Positions 1-8,223 of a DNA stretch of 64,000 bases are shown piece by piece. Under the pieces are notes generated by a model. The model saw only the letters and a program-made list of their open reading frames with translations. It made no database searches and was not told where the DNA came from. The stretch's first letter is position 1; every line of letters begins with the position of its first letter. This stretch comes from Chloroflexota bacterium. Lineage in GTDB: Bacteria > Chloroflexota > Dormibacteria > Dormibacterales > Dormibacteraceae. Location of the stretch: positions 62,001 to 126,000 of the forward strand of contig VBFH01000023.1 of the NCBI GenBank assembly GCA_005883575.1. Direction: 5' to 3'. The position numbers were made by a program, and so were the translations under genes.

Positions 1-551
1 CTGGTTCACCGAGGATCCAGTGCGTGACGCTGACCGCGTAGCACCCGACGTCGAGCAGCGCGCCGCCGCCCAAGGCCGGCTGCAAGCGGATGTCCTGCGG
101 ATCCGTGGCGGTGAAGCCGAAGCTCGCCTGGACATGAAGCGGCTCCGCCAAGCTTTCGACGAACTCGCGCATCGCGGGATGAAAGCGGTACATGAAGGCC
201 TCCATCAGATGCTTGCCGAATCCCTTCGCAGCAGCCTCCATCTCCTCGGCCTCCCGCGCGTTCAGCCCAATCGGTTTCTCGCACAGGACGTGCTTGCCCG
301 CCTCGAGCGCGCGCAAGGTCCATTCCCTATGAAGGCTGTTGGGCAGCGGGTTGTACACCACGTCGACCTCCGGGTCGGCAAGGAGCGCGTCATACGAATC
401 GAGGATGCGTACGCCGGGGTAGGGCTGGAGCATCGCTATCGCGCGTTCGGGACTGCGGCTGGCCATGGCCACGATGCGGCCGTTGCCGGAGGCATCGATC
501 GCAGGAAGCAGCGCGCGGCGCGCGATGTTCGCTGCGCCCAGGATCCCCCAG
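1..551 (-). CDS. Gfo/Idh/MocA-family oxidoreductase, C-terminal part beyond the window edge
   Basis: Read on the minus strand, this frame stays open to the window edge. It encodes a Rossmann nucleotide-binding start (GILGAANIARRALLPA), the family EKP motif (HVLCEKPIGLNAREAEEM), then MEAFMYRFHP and GGALLDVGCYAV, so it is an NAD(P)-dependent sugar or polyol dehydrogenase-like enzyme of unknown substrate. About 180 residues are visible; the family is usually 330-370. It follows the ThuA-Gfo/Idh gene by 16 bases and is probably co-transcribed. No ATG, GTG or TTG lies between the in-frame TGA near 627-629 and the Rossmann motif. CTG at 551 is the only plausible start, so the 5' end is provisional; a sequencing frameshift or a non-standard start would both explain it. 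Confidence 0.8.
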
Positions 552-567
552 CCGGCGCGCCGAGGAG

Positions 568-2172
568 CTATATGTCGACCTGCAGCTGCACGCCGCCCTG
601 CTGGAGCGATCGCGTCGCCGCCTCCATCACCGCCACGGTTCGGCGCGCTTCAGCCGCGGTCACGGCGAGAGGCTCGCCCCACGCGAGGTGATCGCCGAGA
701 TTGCGATAGAAGCCATGCTGATCGCGCGAAGGGATCGCGGGCAGCTCTTCGCCGGCCGGGCTCAGCACCCTGACGCGGGCGGGAAGATCGGCCGGGACGG
801 CGGCCTCGGCCCAATCGCCGACGACAGCGCCGTGCGTTCCGAGCAAGTACCACTTCGGCTTTCTCGCCGCCGCGATATCCGACTGGAGGAACGTGGCCTG
901 CGCGCCGCCGCCGAAGGTGAGGTCGACGCGGACCTGATCCGCGTTGGTGACGTCGTGCCAGACGCGCTTGTGGGCTTGCGCGGAAATCGTTTTCACTCGG
1001 TCCGGAAACAGCTGCAGGATCCAGTCGAAGTAGTGCGAGCCCCAGTCGTAGATGGTGCCGCCGGAGATAGGTTCGTGACTGTGCCAGAAGTCGCACGGGT
1101 GGTCGTATCCGCCGATGAACGATTCCATGTAGAACAGCTCGCCAATCCGCCGCGAGCGCACCACGTCACGCATGACGATGAAGTCGGGATCCCAGCGCCT
1201 GCTCTGGTACACGGTCAGCACGCGATCGTGGGATGCGGCGAAATCCATCATGCGATCGGCGTCGGCGACGCTCAGTGCGAAAGGCTTCTCGCAAACCACG
1301 TGCTTGCCCGCGTCCAGCGCCGCCAGGACAGGGTCGGCGTGCGCGCTCGGTGGAGTCCCGACGACGACGAGCCCCACCTCCGGGTCGTCGAGCATCTGCT
1401 CGTGGCCGGCATGCGTGCGCACCGACCAGTCGCTGGCTGCGGCCTCGCGGCGTTCGGCGGCGATGTCACAGACGGCCGCCAAGGTCAGCCCACTGGTGGC
1501 CGCGATCGAGGCGGCGTGCTCGCGGCCGATCGCGCCATACCCAAGCAGTCCCACGCCGACAGCGGGCGCGGCGGCGCGGCCGGCGGCGAGAAGAAGCAAG
1601 CGCCCGACGAGTTTCTGAAAGTTCGGATCTTCGTAGGTCTTCGCGCCGTGTCCAAGGCCGAGGTGGACGAATCGGCCTTCGCCGTACGTGCGCTCATACG
1701 CCACCACCTGCTCGGTGAAGCGCCAGCTGGCGCGCAGAAGGACGTTGGCCGCAAGCGGCGGCCCCTCCGACAGGTACAGCTCGTCCAGGACCTTCCACTC
1801 CGAATCCAGTCGCTGCGTCGCAGGGTGATGCGCATCCGGTCTGATGACGAGCTCGGTCAGCGGTCCAGGCCCGCTCGGACCCCATCCCGCCAAATCGACG
1901 ATAGGCTCGGATGACGACCAGGCCGCGAGCGTGCCGTGCAGCAGCACGAGCCCGCCGCCTCGGCGCACGAAGCTGCGAAGGGTCGACGCCTGGCGCGGGC
2001 TGAGCGGCCCGTCGGTCGCCGCGAGCACGACCTGCCGGTCCGCCGACGTGACGCCACCCATGGCGACGTCGAAGCGCCTTGCGTCCAGCGAGCTGAGCAG
2101 CGGAACGGCCAGCCGCCTGTAGTCGTGTGCACCGTCGCCGAGTACCGCGACGACCGAGATCCTTTCTGACAT
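568..2172 (-). CDS. ThuA-like domain fused to Gfo/Idh/MocA oxidoreductase
   Basis: The 534-residue protein has two parts. Residues 1-200 look like a ThuA/trehalose-utilisation domain with a glutamine-amidotransferase-like fold (SFVRRGGGLVLLHGTLAAW, then GRFVHLGLGHGAKTY). Residues 205-534 are a Gfo/Idh/MocA dehydrogenase with Rossmann motif GYGAIG at 211-216, EKP at 295-297, and the C-terminal substrate domain around FWHSHEPISGGTIYDWGSHYFDW. Separate ThuA and Gfo/Idh genes are often neighbours in sugar-catabolic loci, so the fusion fits a role in modified-sugar oxidation; the substrate is unknown. The ATG at 2172 follows the preceding gene's TAA without a gap, suggesting translational coupling to the glycosyltransferase upstream. 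Confidence 0.85.
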   Translation of the reverse strand: MSERISVVAVLGDGAHDYRRLAVPLLSSLDARRFDVAMGGVTSADRQVVLAATDGPLSPRQASTLRSFVRRGGGLVLLHGTLAAWSSSEPIVDLAGWGPSGPGPLTELVIRPDAHHPATQRLDSEWKVLDELYLSEGPPLAANVLLRASWRFTEQVVAYERTYGEGRFVHLGLGHGAKTYEDPNFQKLVGRLLLLAAGRAAAPAVGVGLLGYGAIGREHAASIAATSGLTLAAVCDIAAERREAAASDWSVRTHAGHEQMLDDPEVGLVVVGTPPSAHADPVLAALDAGKHVVCEKPFALSVADADRMMDFAASHDRVLTVYQSRRWDPDFIVMRDVVRSRRIGELFYMESFIGGYDHPCDFWHSHEPISGGTIYDWGSHYFDWILQLFPDRVKTISAQAHKRVWHDVTNADQVRVDLTFGGGAQATFLQSDIAAARKPKWYLLGTHGAVVGDWAEAAVPADLPARVRVLSPAGEELPAIPSRDQHGFYRNLGDHLAWGEPLAVTAAEARRTVAVMEAATRSLQQGGVQLQVDI

Positions 2173-3312
2173 TTATGCCGCCTTGTTTGCCGAGGTTTGG
2201 CCGATCCGCCGGAGCACATCGAGCGTGCGCTCGGCGGCGTTCGCCCAGCTATAACCCCTTGCGCGCCGGATGCCTTCCTCACCGAGCTTCTTCCGCAGTC
2301 CCTCGTCGGCCAGCAGCCTCTCGAGGCCGCCGGCGATGGATGCGGTGTCCTCGGCATTCACGCTGATCGCCGCGCCACGCGCCATCTCGGGCAGAGCTCC
2401 CGTCGCGCCCACCACCGCGGGCACGCCGCGCGCCATCGCCTCGAGGAGAGGAAGGCCAAAACCTTCGTACAGGCTCGGAAATGCGAGCACCGACGCCGAT
2501 CCGTACAGCGCAGCGAGCGTCGGCTCATCGACGTGGCCCAGGTAACGAACGCCGGGCTCCGCGGCGATCCGCTCCAACGTATCCCCATAGGCCCAACCCT
2601 TTCGACCCGCGATCACGAGCTGTGGCACGCCAGGGCGGCCGTTGATGATGAAAGGAAGCGCGCCGCGGCCGCGCAGCTGCCGGTAGGCGGCGAGCAGTCG
2701 CGGATAGTTCTTGCGCGGCTCGACGCTGCCCACGGCCAGAATGAAGCCCGGCTCGACGCCCTCCGGCAGCGGCCCAGCAGCTGGCGCCATGGGCATACCC
2801 TCCGCGACGACTTCGACCCTCTCCTCGAGGCCGGGGAGGTTGTACAAACGCAGGAGGTCACGGCGCGTCGACTCGGAGGGAACGATCACCGCGGCCGCCT
2901 GACGCAGGGCGGGTGGCAGCACCGCACGAAAGTAGAGTCGCTGCTGCCACGGAACCTCGGCCGGCCTGACTCGAAACGCGAGGTCGTGGACAAAGACCGC
3001 CGCAGGCGGCGCGCTCGGGCGGCGAAACGGAGGGCTTGGCCAGTACGGATAGAGGACCGCGTCCGCCTCCAGCTGAGCCTCGACCGCCGGCAGCCAGCGG
3101 GCCTTGATGGCGAGCTCGTGCCGGTAAGGCGCGTAGACCGCTTCGCAGTCGAGGTCCCGGAGAGAATCCGGCCGCTCGCGGCTGCAGAGCAGCACGAACT
3201 CGTCGCCGGATCGGTTGGCAACCAGAGCGCGGGTCAGCTCGATCGCAACCGTGATCATGCCGACCCGCTGCGGACGCCAGCAGGCGGTCACGTCGACGGC
3301 GAACCTGGCCAC
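2173..3312 (-). CDS. GT4-family glycosyltransferase
   Basis: Starting from GTG at 3312 gives 379 residues (VARFAVDVTACWRPQRVGM...), a normal size for a GT-B retaining glycosyltransferase. The C-terminal nucleotide-sugar half carries FILAVGSVEPRKNYPRLLAAY, an alpha/beta core, and the GT4 signature SLYEGFGLPLLEAMARGVP with its two glutamates. The N-terminal acceptor half has VFVHDLAFRVRP. It probably transfers a mannosyl- or glucosyl-type sugar in glycan or glycolipid synthesis; donor and acceptor cannot be read from sequence. The frame is open further upstream, but that extension has no family similarity. A TACATT box at 3324-3319 lies six bases before the GTG, so the message may be leaderless. 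Confidence 0.88.
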   Translation of the reverse strand: MARFAVDVTACWRPQRVGMITVAIELTRALVANRSGDEFVLLCSRERPDSLRDLDCEAVYAPYRHELAIKARWLPAVEAQLEADAVLYPYWPSPPFRRPSAPPAAVFVHDLAFRVRPAEVPWQQRLYFRAVLPPALRQAAAVIVPSESTRRDLLRLYNLPGLEERVEVVAEGMPMAPAAGPLPEGVEPGFILAVGSVEPRKNYPRLLAAYRQLRGRGALPFIINGRPGVPQLVIAGRKGWAYGDTLERIAAEPGVRYLGHVDEPTLAALYGSASVLAFPSLYEGFGLPLLEAMARGVPAVVGATGALPEMARGAAISVNAEDTASIAGGLERLLADEGLRKKLGEEGIRRARGYSWANAAERTLDVLRRIGQTSANKAA

Positions 3313-3409
3313 TACAAGAATGTAAAAGAGGGGCAAAGTCGATTGTGCGAGGAACCCCCCGCCAGGGGTAACATGGCACTTAAGAGCGAACTCGCCCTCC
3401 CTCCTTTCT

Positions 3410-3445
3410 GAAGGTCCTCTGCCCCCCGGCTGAGGGCCTTCTTTT
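3410..3445 (+). terminator. Stem-loop with short T run in the 3313-3589 intergenic gap
   Basis: A ten-pair stem (3410-3419 with 3432-3441, one T-G wobble) and a 12-base loop is followed by TTTT. The wobble pairs only in plus-strand RNA. No plus-strand gene ends just before it, so it may terminate antisense transcription or be a structured leader element of the minus-strand glycosyltransferase. The remainder of the gap shows nothing else I can name. Confidence 0.35.
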
Positions 3446-3589
3446 GGGTACGAGAAGGAACCCAAGCGCACTCAATTCCCCGCTTTTGGATCCGACCGTG
3501 CCTATGAAGTTCGTGGATTGCGCATCTTCGGCGACAAGCGCGCGATGTTCGACCTTCGGTCGTGGCGCCAAGCGCGCGACGTTTCGGGG

Positions 3590-5299
3590 TCAGCTCATCT
3601 CCGAGCTGCGGATCGCAAAGGCGCAGTCGAACGTCCCCGTCACGGAGCCGCATTCGACCTCTTCGACGTACCAGTCGTTCGCGAGCCCGGCCCATCGCAG
3701 GATGGTTTCGATCGTCGACGTCCACACGTGGCATGACTTCACTGTCTTGATCCGTCCGAGCGCGAACATGTTCGAGAAGTTGACGAGCCAGAACTGGTGC
3801 TCATCGACTTGCAGCCACGCGTGTGTGTGCTCGCCGCGCACGTTGTCCATGGCATCCGTGAAGTTCTTGACCAGGCTGGCAAGCTTGCGCTGCCGGCCCG
3901 GCACGAAGCGCCGCGGCCCGCCCAGCCCGTGCCGGCCATCGGCGAGCCACCGCTCGGTCGCGCGCCGGCCCCACGCGCGGATCATGTCCTCCGACTCAGG
4001 GCCGTAGATTGTCTCGAAGGCCTCGTTCAAACGGCTCAGCGATTCGACTGGCGATGAGAGCTGGTCGTCATGCGGCGCGTCCTGCTCGATGTACTGCACC
4101 AACCCCGCGGCGTAAGCGATCTCCGGCCAACGATCGCCGGTGACGTCGCGGGCCACATGCACGAAATTGCTGAAGTGCGAGTTCAGGACAAAGCGGCCGC
4201 GCGCCCGCGCCGGTCGCACACCCATCAGCTCCAGCGTGCGAATCGCGGACGCACCGGCCGCGGTTGGCGTCGGCGGCGGAGAACCGTGAAGCATCGCCGG
4301 TGGTGCTGCCCCTTGCACAGGCTGAATCGCGCGCATCGACGTCGTGTCGGGACCGTTCGAGGTCGTGACAGGCTTGGGCAGAACCGCGACCCCGCCCGCC
4401 GGCGACGCGCCGGCGGCCGGCGACGCGCCGGCGGCCGCGACCGGCGTCGAGGCCGCGACCCCTGGCGGCGATGTGCGCCGCTGCGGCAGCCGCGCCATCT
4501 GCGCCAGCAGGTCGCGCACCGTCTGCGGGCGCTGTGCCGGATCCTTCGCCAGCACCTGGGCCAGCAGCACGTCGAGCTCGTCGGGCAGGTTGTGGTTGAT
4601 CTTCACCGCCGACGGAATCGGAGTATTGACCGTGGCATAGGCGACCTCCATCCGGTTGGAGCCGATGTAGGGAAGCCGCCCGGTCAGCATCTCGAACGTG
4701 AGCACCCCCATCGCGTAGATGTCGGCGCGCTTGTCTACGTCATGTCCCATCACCTGCTCCGGCGCCATATAGCCCGGAGTGCCGATGGCGAGGCCGATGG
4801 TGGTGAGGTGCGTCGGTTGGCCGGCCCCGCGCGCGAGCCCGAAGTCGGCGAGCATCGCGCGTCCATCGACGTGGATGAGGACGTTGGTCGGCTTCAGGTC
4901 CCGGTGGACGATGCCCGCGTCGTGCGCATGCTGCAGCCCGTCGCCTATCTCGCGCAGGTAACGCCACGCGCTGAGCGTGTCCATCGGCCCGCGATTGAGG
5001 ACATCTCGCAGCGTGCCGCCGCGGATCAGGGGCATGGTCAGGAACGCGTTGCCGTCGATGACCTCGAAGTCGTATATGGGCAGGATGTTGGGATGGTCGA
5101 GCTTGGCGAGAGTCTTGGCCTCGGTCTCGAACCGCTTCACGAAGCCGTCGTCCTGAAACAGCTCCGACGACAGCGCCTTCAAAGCGACCTCGCGGCCAAG
5201 AGGCTGCTGCACCGCGCGATAGACCACCGCCATGCCGCCGCCGCCGAGGCGTTCGACGATCTCGTACTGGCCGAGTCGAGTCCCGGTGAGGTCTTTCAA
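3590..5299 (-). CDS. Ser/Thr protein kinase (PknB type) with C-terminal V4R-like sensor domain
   Basis: Residues 10-270 form a complete Hanks-type kinase: glycine loop GGGGMAVVY (19-27), catalytic lysine K41 (ALKAL), HRDLKPTN (132-139), DFG (152-154), and GTPGYMAPEQ in the activation segment. A Pro/Ala-rich linker (about 275-350) contains an 18-base tandem repeat (near 4395-4435). The last 200 residues end in GSVTGTFDCAFAIRSS. They resemble heme-NO/4-vinyl-reductase-like (V4R) small-molecule sensor domains; this assignment is from pattern only. There is no transmembrane segment, so the kinase is probably cytosolic. TTG at 5299 overlaps the TGA of the response regulator upstream (ATTGA), indicating translational coupling in one operon with the histidine kinase. 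Confidence 0.88.
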   Translation of the reverse strand: MKDLTGTRLGQYEIVERLGGGGMAVVYRAVQQPLGREVALKALSSELFQDDGFVKRFETEAKTLAKLDHPNILPIYDFEVIDGNAFLTMPLIRGGTLRDVLNRGPMDTLSAWRYLREIGDGLQHAHDAGIVHRDLKPTNVLIHVDGRAMLADFGLARGAGQPTHLTTIGLAIGTPGYMAPEQVMGHDVDKRADIYAMGVLTFEMLTGRLPYIGSNRMEVAYATVNTPIPSAVKINHNLPDELDVLLAQVLAKDPAQRPQTVRDLLAQMARLPQRRTSPPGVAASTPVAAAGASPAAGASPAGGVAVLPKPVTTSNGPDTTSMRAIQPVQGAAPPAMLHGSPPPTPTAAGASAIRTLELMGVRPARARGRFVLNSHFSNFVHVARDVTGDRWPEIAYAAGLVQYIEQDAPHDDQLSSPVESLSRLNEAFETIYGPESEDMIRAWGRRATERWLADGRHGLGGPRRFVPGRQRKLASLVKNFTDAMDNVRGEHTHAWLQVDEHQFWLVNFSNMFALGRIKTVKSCHVWTSTIETILRWAGLANDWYVEEVECGSVTGTFDCAFAIRSSEMS

Positions 5300-5688
5300 T
5301 TCGACCTTGCCCTGGCAAGGTTCTCGACGATCGAGATCAGGTCGGCGAGGCGAAACGGCTTGCTCAGCACGTTGTCCGCGCCCGCGGCGAGGAAACGCTC
5401 GCGATCGCTCGACATCGAGTGTGCGCTGGCGATGACGATGGGCATGGCCGGCACCTCGGCCTTGATCCTGCGCATCGCCTCCAGGCCGTCGATGCCGGGC
5501 ATCGCGACGTCCATCAGGATCATCGCCGGCCGCTGCGACAATGCGATGTCCACAGCTTGGAGGCCGTCGGCCGCGATCAAGACCGGGTATCCCGCTTTCT
5601 CGAGCACGCGCTTGCAGAGACGCTGCGCCACCTCGTTGTCGTCCGCCACGAGCACAGTGAAGGTTCCAAGAGCGACCGCCTCAGGCAT
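5296..5688 (-). CDS. Single-domain response regulator (CheY-like)
   Basis: The 130-residue protein from ATG 5688 is one receiver domain: acidic pocket VLVADDNE, phospho-acceptor aspartate in ILMDVAMPGIDG, and the conserved lysine in VLSKPFRLADL. It has no output domain, so it must signal by protein contact, either to the adjoining Ser/Thr kinase or as a phosphorelay intermediate. Its first eight bases overlap the end of the histidine kinase gene (ATGCCTGA), and its stop overlaps the kinase start, so the three are surely co-translated. The frame is open 180 bases further upstream, but that stretch only overlaps the histidine kinase and is not receiver-like. Confidence 0.9.
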   Translation of the reverse strand: MPEAVALGTFTVLVADDNEVAQRLCKRVLEKAGYPVLIAADGLQAVDIALSQRPAMILMDVAMPGIDGLEAMRRIKAEVPAMPIVIASAHSMSSDRERFLAAGADNVLSKPFRLADLISIVENLARARSN

Positions 5689-8071
5689 GCCGGAGCTGCA
5701 TAGCGTTCGCGCTCTCGGGGGCGAGTGGGACCGTGAAGTGAAACGACGAGCCGTGCCCGATCGCGCTTTCCACCCAGATCTTGCCTCCGTGCATCTCCAC
5801 GATCTGCTTAACGATCGTGAGGCCCAGGCCAGTCCCGGGAATCGACTGCGCCGCGCCGCTGCGGACACGCCGGAAGCGCTCGAAGACGTGGCCGATCTCG
5901 TCCTGGGGGATGCCGATGCCGGTGTCGGTCACGCTGATCAGCGCGAAGCGCCCGTCCGCACGACTCGCAAGGGTCACGGTGCCGCCCTCGGGCGAGTATT
6001 TGACGGCGTTGTTGACCAGGTTGCTGAGGACCTGGATCAGGCGATCGCGATCGCCGGCGACGATTGGAAGGCGGGGATCAAGGTCGGACTTGAACTCGAC
6101 CGCGACGGCTGACGGAGCCGCCCGGGAGATGGCCTCCATGACGATGTCGTTGATGTCGACGTCGCCCGTCCGCATGGTCATACGCCCCGATTCCATTCGG
6201 TCGAGATCCAGCATGTCGCCGATCAGCCGGTTCACCCGGTCCGCGTCATTGAATATGTAGCCGCCGTAAGCGCGCACCTCGTCGACCTCGAGGCCCCCGT
6301 CGCGGATGAGCTCGCTGAAGCCCTGGATGCCCGTCAGCGCGGTCCGAAACTCGTGGCTGACGATGCTCAGAAACTCGCTCTTCGTTCGGTCGAGCTTCTC
6401 GAGGTTGGCATTCGCGTCACGCTGCGCCTCCAAAGCCTCGGCCAGCCGGTCGGACGTCTCCCGCACCGCGGTCACGTCCTCGACCATCACGAGCACGTGC
6501 TCGGGGGTTCCGCTCGAGTCGGGGATCGAGGTGGCGGTGAGCTGAAGCCACAGCCACCTGCCGGCGCCGGTCGCGGCGCGGATCTGGAGGGTGCCGCCGT
6601 CGGTGATGCCGGCCAGGAACGGCGCCTTGTGCAGGCGAGCCGCCACCTGGTCGTAGGCACGCATCAGGTCGGGCCACGCGGTGGTCCGCATCGTCTCGGC
6701 GTCGTGCTCCAGCATGTGAAGCAGCGACGCGTTCGCTTCGAGCAGCTCACCACCATTGGCGATGCGTGCGATCCCGATCGGTGAGCGCTCGAAGATCGCG
6801 CGGTGATCGGCTTCGCTTCGCCGCAGCGCCTGGGCCGTCTCCGCCCGACGCATGAACTGGCCTACCTCGACGCCGGTGGTGGCGAGCGCGGTGACCATGG
6901 CCTCTTCCGGGCTGCGGGCAGCCTGGGACACGAGCTCGATGACACCGATCACGTCGCCACCCTCGAGGATCGGAAACGCAAGCGCCGAGCGGAGGCCGGC
7001 CGAGAGGGCGGCCGTCAGCGGCTGGTAGTCAGCCGACTGTTCGAGATCCTCTTCGGCGATGAGCACCCCCGCCTGCCACACACGACCGCGGAGCCCCGAT
7101 CCCTCGGCAGCGACTACCCCGCGACTGGCGTGCAGGAATCCCTCGAGCGCCGCACCCGACGCGTTCCAGGAATGGCGCACGCGCATCGACTTGCGCTCGT
7201 CGTCGACGACCCATTGCTGGGCCGCGCTCCATCCCAGACGCTCGCAGAAGGCACGCAGGACCAGTGGCATCGCCTGGTCGGCGCCGGCCGAGGTGACGAG
7301 CACCTCCCGCACCGCGGCTGTGCAATCGCGCAGGGCCTCGACGCGGCGCCGCGCAGCGATGTCGCTGCCCTGGACGAGGAGCACCGGCTCGCCGGTAGCC
7401 GTGTTGGGCACCCTCGCGAGGAAGAGACGCACGGGGACCTCCGGGAGGTCGCTGATCTCCCCCTCCCACCTCGTCACGTCGCCATTGCGCAAGAGTTCGA
7501 TGGCATCCGCGACCGCCGGCCGATCGTTCTCGGCCGCCAGCTCGACCAGCGACATCCCCAGCAGGTCGTCGGGGCCGCGACCGAGGATGGCGGCCAGTCG
7601 ATCGCTGACCTGCGTCAGCTTCCCGTCCAGGTCAGCAAGTCCAAGACCGACCTCCGCCGACTCGACGGCCGCGCGGAGGCGGCGCTCTGCCGCGGCCAAT
7701 TCTTCGACCCGCTGCTGGGCGCTCGCCGCGGCGAGGCGCGAATGTCTCGTCAGCTCATTGGCGGCGATCGCAACGCCGACCAGGACCGCGGCGAGCAGAA
7801 ATCCGGCGGCGACGCTGGAGGCGGGCTCGCCGGTGGCGAGCGGCCGGATCACGAGCGCCAGCGCGCCGACTGCGGCGACGGCGATCGACTGGGCGCGGTT
7901 GGGCTGGAGCGCCACGAGCAGGGCCACGGCCAGGTAGAGCGGAAACGCGACTACGGGCTGAGCGTCGGCAAGCGCCTGAACAGCGAAGATCGCGGCGACG
8001 ACCGCGAATGGCGTGGCACGCTGCACCACGACCCGGGTCCACGAGGTTGCTTGCGGACCGGCCCCTGGCAA
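5681..8071 (-). CDS. Membrane-anchored PAS/GAF hybrid-input sensor histidine kinase
   Basis: The 796-residue protein starts with about 110 residues of hydrophobic segments (AVVAAIFAVQALA, PLYLAVALLVALQ, AGFLLAAVLVGVAIAAN). Next come a coiled linker, a PAS domain (about 130-240), a GAF-like domain (about 250-415; LRSALAFPILEGGDVIGVIELVS), a second PAS, then HisKA with SHEFRTALTGIQGF (His near 573). The HATPase_c domain has NLVNNAVKYSPEGG, DTGIGIP and GTGLGLTIVKQI. It should autophosphorylate and feed the adjoining single-domain regulator. The TTG at 8071 is the furthest plausible start; an internal GTG could serve instead. No receiver domain is attached. Confidence 0.9.
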   Translation of the reverse strand: MPGAGPQATSWTRVVVQRATPFAVVAAIFAVQALADAQPVVAFPLYLAVALLVALQPNRAQSIAVAAVGALALVIRPLATGEPASSVAAGFLLAAVLVGVAIAANELTRHSRLAAASAQQRVEELAAAERRLRAAVESAEVGLGLADLDGKLTQVSDRLAAILGRGPDDLLGMSLVELAAENDRPAVADAIELLRNGDVTRWEGEISDLPEVPVRLFLARVPNTATGEPVLLVQGSDIAARRRVEALRDCTAAVREVLVTSAGADQAMPLVLRAFCERLGWSAAQQWVVDDERKSMRVRHSWNASGAALEGFLHASRGVVAAEGSGLRGRVWQAGVLIAEEDLEQSADYQPLTAALSAGLRSALAFPILEGGDVIGVIELVSQAARSPEEAMVTALATTGVEVGQFMRRAETAQALRRSEADHRAIFERSPIGIARIANGGELLEANASLLHMLEHDAETMRTTAWPDLMRAYDQVAARLHKAPFLAGITDGGTLQIRAATGAGRWLWLQLTATSIPDSSGTPEHVLVMVEDVTAVRETSDRLAEALEAQRDANANLEKLDRTKSEFLSIVSHEFRTALTGIQGFSELIRDGGLEVDEVRAYGGYIFNDADRVNRLIGDMLDLDRMESGRMTMRTGDVDINDIVMEAISRAAPSAVAVEFKSDLDPRLPIVAGDRDRLIQVLSNLVNNAVKYSPEGGTVTLASRADGRFALISVTDTGIGIPQDEIGHVFERFRRVRSGAAQSIPGTGLGLTIVKQIVEMHGGKIWVESAIGHGSSFHFTVPLAPESANAMQLRHA

Positions 8072-8167
8072 TACCCCAGAACCCTCGCCCCCCCTGGCGG
8101 GATTGATCGTGCGCAGGGGTCAAAGTGTAGCCACGACCCTGCGCGGTTCAGCCCCCTTAAGCACAGT

Positions 8168-8222
8168 CTCCTCTCCATTCACGGGGAGGTGGCCCGAAGG
8201 GCCGGAGGGGCCGAAAGGCCGG
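8168..8222. repeat. REP-like run of palindromes between phosphatase and histidine kinase genes
   Basis: Three small hairpins lie back to back in the 152-base gap: an imperfect CCTCTCC/GGGGAGG pair around 8169-8190, GGCCC-gaa-GGGCC, and GGCC-gaaa-GGCC. The GGGGAGGTGGCCCGAAGGGCC wording resembles widespread extragenic palindromic repeats and shares the GGGGAGGT arm with the repeat inside the E2 gene at 61106-61181. It may also act as the terminator for the minus-strand phosphatase... or as an mRNA-stabilising element. Confidence 0.45.
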
Positions 8223-8223
8223 T

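Noticed and set aside
688-1914. Plus-strand open frame opposite the ThuA-Gfo/Idh gene
   Set aside because: The minus-strand protein has clear ThuA and Rossmann motifs; the opposite frame has none.
3313-3589. Leader of the glycosyltransferase considered as a c-di-GMP or c-di-AMP riboswitch
   Set aside because: Only one stem-loop is evident and no conserved core of either riboswitch class could be matched by eye.
4390-4440. GC-rich tandem repeat considered as a CRISPR-like or mobile element
   Set aside because: It is two copies of an 18-base unit coding for the Ala/Gly/Ser/Pro linker of the Ser/Thr kinase; no spacers or flanking features.
4070-6112. Long plus-strand open frame opposite the kinase, regulator and histidine kinase genes
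   Set aside because: It lies antisense to three well-supported genes; its translation is Arg/His/Asp-rich without domains. High GC content makes such antisense frames common.
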